NCBI RefSeq assembly: GCF_017873555.1
Contig: NZ_JAGGKE010000016.1
Coordinates: forward strand, 1 to 50,652
Reading direction: 5' to 3'
Source: Halorubrum trapanicum
GTDB lineage: Archaea > Halobacteriota > Halobacteria > Halobacteriales > Haloferacaceae
Length of the DNA stretch: 50,652 nucleotides
Shown here: piece by piece, positions 47,790 through 50,652 of the stretch
How positions within the stretch are numbered: position 1 is the stretch's first letter
How the letters are laid out: every line of letters begins with the position of its first letter
The notes under the pieces: generated by a model
Told to the model about the DNA's origin: nothing
Seen by the model: only the letters and a program-made list of their open reading frames with translations
Databases searched by the model: none
Translations under genes and position numbers: made by a program

Positions 47790-49277
47790 TCAGAACGGAT
47801 ACTCGCGCGGCTCGTACTGGATCGAGATCCACTTCGTCTCGGTGATCTCGTCGAGGAACGCGTCGCTGTTGTAGTGGCCGACGCCGGAGGCGCCGATCCC
47901 GCTGAACGGGACGTGCGCCTCGTCGTTGATCGGCTGGTCGTTGATGTGGACGTTACCGGTCTCCATGCGGTCGGCGATCTCCTTCGCCGTGCCGAGGTCG
48001 CCGGAGTGGACCGCCCCGGAGAGCCCGTACTCCGTGTCGTTGGCGATCTCCACCGCCTCGTCCACGTCGGAGAACGGGATCACCGGCGCGATCGGGCCGA
48101 AGTGCTCGTTCGCCGCGGCGGGCATGTCGTTGGTCACGCCCGAGAGGACGGTCGGCGCGACGACCAGCGAGTCGTCGACGCCGTCGACGTCCACCGTGTG
48201 GCCGCCGGTCTCCAGCGTCGCGCCCGCGTCGACCGTCTCGTCGACGTAGCCGAGCATCTCGTCGCGCTGCGACTCGTCGATGATCGGGCCGACGATCGTC
48301 TCCGGGTCGTGGACGCCGCCGGCCGGCAGCGACTCGGCGCGCTCGACGAGGCCCGCGACGTACTCGTCGTAGATGTCCTCGTGGACGACGTGGCGGTTGA
48401 TCGAGATACACACCTGCCCCTGGTGGACGAACGAGCCGAACGCGGCGGCGTCGAGCGCGCGGTCGAGGTCGGCGTCCGCGGTGACAACGTGCGCGTTGTT
48501 GCCGCCCAGCTCCATCGCCGGGACGGCGAGGTTCTCGCCGGCGAGGCCCGCGACGCGCTTGCCGATCTCCGTCGAGCCGGTGAACGCGACGACGTCGCTC
48601 TCGGGGTGGCTCGCGACGCGGTCGCCGATCTCCGAGCCGCGGCCGGTGACGACGTTGAGGACGCCCTCGGGGAGGTCGGTCTCCTCGAGCAGCTTCGCGA
48701 ACAGCAGCCCGCCGGTGATCGGGGAGTTCGTCGAGGGTTTGAGCACCACCGAGTTCCCGGCCGCGATGGCGGGCGCGACCGCCCGCATCGAGAGGTTCAG
48801 CGGGAAGTTCCACGGCGAGATCACCGTGACGACGCCCTTCGGGCCGACCTGGAGCTGGTTCTCCTTGCCGGGGATGTTAGAGGCGGCGTGCTCGCCCTTC
48901 ATCCGGCGCGGGAGCGTCGCGGCCTCGCTCGCGTGGTCGCTCGCGATCTGGATCGACGTCTCGCCCATGATGGCCGAGCCGCCGACCTCGTACTCCAGCA
49001 GCTCGATTATCTCCTCGCTGTGCGCGTCGAGCGCGCCGAGGAACTGCTGGACGACCTCCTGCCGGTGCGCGGGCGGCTGCTCGCCCCACGCCTCCTGCGC
49101 CTCGGCGGCGGCCTCGTAGGCGGCGTCCACGTCCGCCTCAGTCGCGGCGGCGACTTCCGTCACCGTCTCGCGCGTCGAGGGGTCCTCGACGGCGATGGTC
49201 TCGCCGCTCTCGCTGGCCCGCCACTCGCCGTCGACGTAGAGCCGGTCCCAGTCCGCGTCGATCGATAAGTCACTCAT
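47790..49277 (-). CDS. NAD(P)-dependent aldehyde dehydrogenase
   Basis: A 495-residue aldehyde dehydrogenase. Key parts are ISPWNFPLNLSMRAVAPAIAAGNSVVLKP, the cofactor loop FTGSTEIGKRV, the general-base Glu in PAMELGGNNA and the catalytic Cys in HQGQVCISINRHVV. HQGQVC and the DEAHVPFSGIGASGVG tail are typical of benzaldehyde/vanillin-type dehydrogenases, but the substrate is not fixed. It is clearly a different subfamily from the enzyme at 37789-39309. It is convergent with the NAD(P)-binding gene. Confidence 0.93.
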   Translation of the reverse strand: MSDLSIDADWDRLYVDGEWRASESGETIAVEDPSTRETVTEVAAATEADVDAAYEAAAEAQEAWGEQPPAHRQEVVQQFLGALDAHSEEIIELLEYEVGGSAIMGETSIQIASDHASEAATLPRRMKGEHAASNIPGKENQLQVGPKGVVTVISPWNFPLNLSMRAVAPAIAAGNSVVLKPSTNSPITGGLLFAKLLEETDLPEGVLNVVTGRGSEIGDRVASHPESDVVAFTGSTEIGKRVAGLAGENLAVPAMELGGNNAHVVTADADLDRALDAAAFGSFVHQGQVCISINRHVVHEDIYDEYVAGLVERAESLPAGGVHDPETIVGPIIDESQRDEMLGYVDETVDAGATLETGGHTVDVDGVDDSLVVAPTVLSGVTNDMPAAANEHFGPIAPVIPFSDVDEAVEIANDTEYGLSGAVHSGDLGTAKEIADRMETGNVHINDQPINDEAHVPFSGIGASGVGHYNSDAFLDEITETKWISIQYEPREYPF

Positions 49278-49394
49278 TGCGTTTTATCAAACGGAGGAAA
49301 CGGGGAAAAGAGGAGAGATAGCGGAGATGTCGTCCGGATAGCGAGAGGGGGATGGGTCGAGGCGCCCGCCCGCGTTCCGCCCGCTTCAACAGAC

Positions 49395-49410
49395 TTTACC
49401 GCCCGGTAAA
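49395..49410. promoter_or_regulatory. Palindrome TTTACCG-CC-CGGTAAA at the regulator promoter
   Basis: A perfect 16-bp dyad 13 nt before the ATG at 49424. The left arm (CTTTACC) is at a distance usable as a TATA element, so a bound repressor would cover it. Autoregulation by the winged-helix protein it precedes is a simple reading. Confidence 0.55.
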
Positions 49411-49423
49411 CGAGAGGTGACGT

Positions 49424-50386
49424 ATGAGTCAGTTCGACCGGTCCGGCGGCGTCGCCTCCGACGGGGAGCGCACGGACCGCATCGACGGCGCCGACGCCCC
49501 GGCCGCGACCCCGCGAACCGAATCGCGGATCCCGCCCTCGGAGGTGTTCTCGGTCCTCGGCAACGAGACGCGGGTCGAGGTCCTTCACGCGCTGCTCGAA
49601 CTCGGCGGCGACGAGTCGCCCGTGAGCTTCACCGACCTGTTCGAGCGGGTCGACGCGACGGACAGCGCGAACTTCAGCTACCACCTCGACCAGCTCACCG
49701 GCCACTTCGTCCGGCGGCGCGACGACGGCTACGAGTTCCGCGCGCCCGGTCGGAAGGTGGTCAGCTCCATCTTCACCGGCACCCTGACCGAGCGGGCGCA
49801 GCTCGGCTTCTTCCCGGCGGAGGGGTCGTGTCACGCCTGTGGCGGCGACCTCCACGCCTGGTACGTCGACGACACGCTCTCCATCGGCTGCACCGACTGC
49901 GGCGCGATTCAGGTGAGCTACCCGTTCCCGGCGGGCGCGCTCGACGGGCGGTCGACCGACGACCTGCTCGAGGCGTTCCACCACTACGTCCGGCACCACT
50001 ACTGCCTGGCCGCCGACGGCGTCTGCCCCGAGTGTACCGGGACCGTCGAGACCGACCTAGTGCGGACGCCCGACGAGGAGGGTCAGGAGGTGGCGGTCGA
50101 ACACGCCTGCCAGCGCTGTAGCTACGACCTCCGCTCGACCGTCGGTCTCCTCCTGCTTGACGACGCCGACGTGCTCCGGTTCCACGCGGACCGCGGCGTC
50201 GACCTGAGTTCGGCGCCGTTCTGGGAGTTCGACTGGTGCGTGAGCGACGCCGCGACGACGGTCGTCTCCGAGGACCCGCTCCGCGTTCGGCTGACGGTCG
50301 CCTGCGACGGCGACGAGATGCGCGTGGGCGTCGACGAGAGCGGGACGGTCGTCGAGACCGACGGCCCGGACCTCGACGCGCGGTAA
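49424..50386 (+). CDS. Winged-helix regulator with zinc-ribbon C-terminal domain (DUF7351-like)
   Basis: A 320-residue protein. Residues about 37-110 are an ArsR-type winged helix (SEVFSVLGNETRVEVLHALLELGGDESPVSFTDLFERVDATDSANFSYHLDQLTGHFV). The rest has three Cys pairs: CHACGGDLHAWYV, CTDCGAIQV, and CPECTG with CQRCSYDL, which suggests zinc ribbons. This matches a common haloarchaeal regulator family. The targets are unknown; its own promoter has a palindrome and the neighbouring divergent aldehyde dehydrogenase is a possible target. Confidence 0.88.
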   Translation: MSQFDRSGGVASDGERTDRIDGADAPAATPRTESRIPPSEVFSVLGNETRVEVLHALLELGGDESPVSFTDLFERVDATDSANFSYHLDQLTGHFVRRRDDGYEFRAPGRKVVSSIFTGTLTERAQLGFFPAEGSCHACGGDLHAWYVDDTLSIGCTDCGAIQVSYPFPAGALDGRSTDDLLEAFHHYVRHHYCLAADGVCPECTGTVETDLVRTPDEEGQEVAVEHACQRCSYDLRSTVGLLLLDDADVLRFHADRGVDLSSAPFWEFDWCVSDAATTVVSEDPLRVRLTVACDGDEMRVGVDESGTVVETDGPDLDAR

Positions 50387-50436
50387 CTGCCTAAGCTCGC
50401 AGCCTGCGCTCGACGACCGCGGGGTGGTGACGACTA

Positions 50437-50515
50437 TTTATAACTGAACTGCGGTGGCGCGTGCCGACGAGCAGCCGTCAGGCTGCGAGTCGCACGCGCG
50501 AGGGAGTCGCGGGGG
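50437..50515 (+). repeat. Structured repeat element, copy 2
   Basis: TTTATAACTGAACTGCGGTGGC, then a two-part hairpin, then GAGGGAGTCGCGGG. Outer stem: GCGCGTGC (50457-50464) with GCACGCGC (50492-50499), perfect. Inner stem: GCAGCC (50471-50476) with GGCTGC (50481-50486). It is homologous to 11286-11372 on the other strand. Stem bases differ in a pair-preserving way between the copies. Confidence 0.7.
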
Positions 50516-50652
50516 GGGGGCGCCCCCCCCCCCCGGGGGGGGGGGGGGGGGGGGGCGGGGGGGGGGGCGCGGGGGGGGGGGCTCGAAACGGGCGCCCCGT
50601 GGCGGGGGGCGGCGCAGGTAGGAACCCCAACGGGGGGCCGGCGCCCCCCCAA
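50510..50652. other. Low-complexity G/C tracts at the window end, likely unreliable
   Basis: Runs of G and C (for example about 21 G in a row after 50534) make up most of the last 140 nt. This looks like a failed contig end rather than genomic sequence. No feature should be read from it. Confidence 0.75.

Noticed and set aside
47874-49268. A 464-codon plus-strand frame antisense to the aldehyde dehydrogenase
   Set aside because: It mirrors the codon structure of a clear gene on the other strand.
37789-49277. The two aldehyde dehydrogenases as a recent duplication
   Set aside because: Their active-site and tail motifs (TTGQRC versus HQGQVC) belong to different subfamilies.
1-50652. tRNA or rRNA genes
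   Set aside because: No T-loop GGTTCRA with matching acceptor stems and no rRNA-like stretch was found by eye; a covariance search would settle it.

Overview
The window is about 50.6 kb of very GC-rich DNA from a haloarchaeon, most like Halorubrum. The grounds are acidic proteins, many genes whose ATG lies 26-30 nt after a TATA-like box (leaderless transcripts), Tat-type twin-arginine lipoprotein signals, halocyanins, menaquinone genes, many small haloarchaea-only protein families, and dispersed repeats of a kind common in Halorubrum. No tRNA or rRNA gene was seen. The right end runs into a repeat followed by long G and C tracts and looks like a contig end of doubtful quality.

Layout. 1-10.8 kb: a possible 5' fragment of RNase P RNA at the left edge, a YbaK-like deacylase, a zinc/manganese ABC importer (znuA-znuC-znuB), small conserved proteins, a thioesterase, a bifunctional-nuclease-family protein, a membrane-anchored winged-helix protein, an overlapping TraB-family/site-2-protease-like pair and purM. 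10.8-11.36 kb: a gene-free repeat cluster. 11.36-15.5 kb: a ferredoxin-type nitrite/sulfite reductase with a DUF6360-like partner, two tiny coupled acidic genes, an HTH-CBS regulator and a UPF0212 protein.

15.5-24 kb (all minus strand) is the branched-chain amino acid region: leuA, then ilvB-ilvN-ilvC-(24-aa ORF)-leuC-leuD-leuB, tightly packed with 4-nt overlaps. In front of ilvB there is a TATA box, a leaderless 24-codon ORF ending Pro-Ile-Ile-Val-Gly-Val, and a hairpin whose 5' arm is encoded by the last three codons. This has the layout of a transcription-attenuation leader peptide and is the most striking feature of the window. The upstream leuA has a frameshift near codon 14.

24.2-30.9 kb: an aliphatic sulfonate/nitrate-type ABC importer, menA-menC of menaquinone synthesis, a halocyanin and small conserved genes. 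30.9-34.7 kb: a lower-GC accessory segment with a lone TnpB (one RuvC catalytic Glu position is Gly), two copies of its omega-RNA-like hairpin, and a 730-residue protein of unknown function with a possible degenerate CHAT (caspase-like) region. 34.7-50.4 kb: general metabolism, with an APH-type kinase, aldo/keto reductase, a TbsP-like regulator carrying a coding minisatellite, two aldehyde dehydrogenases, a RIO-like kinase, a GH3 glycosidase with a palindromic operator, an acyl-CoA dehydrogenase, a PD-(D/E)XK-like protein, a second halocyanin, a cytochrome oxidase subunit IV, TenA, an NAD(P)-binding protein and a winged-helix/zinc-ribbon regulator.
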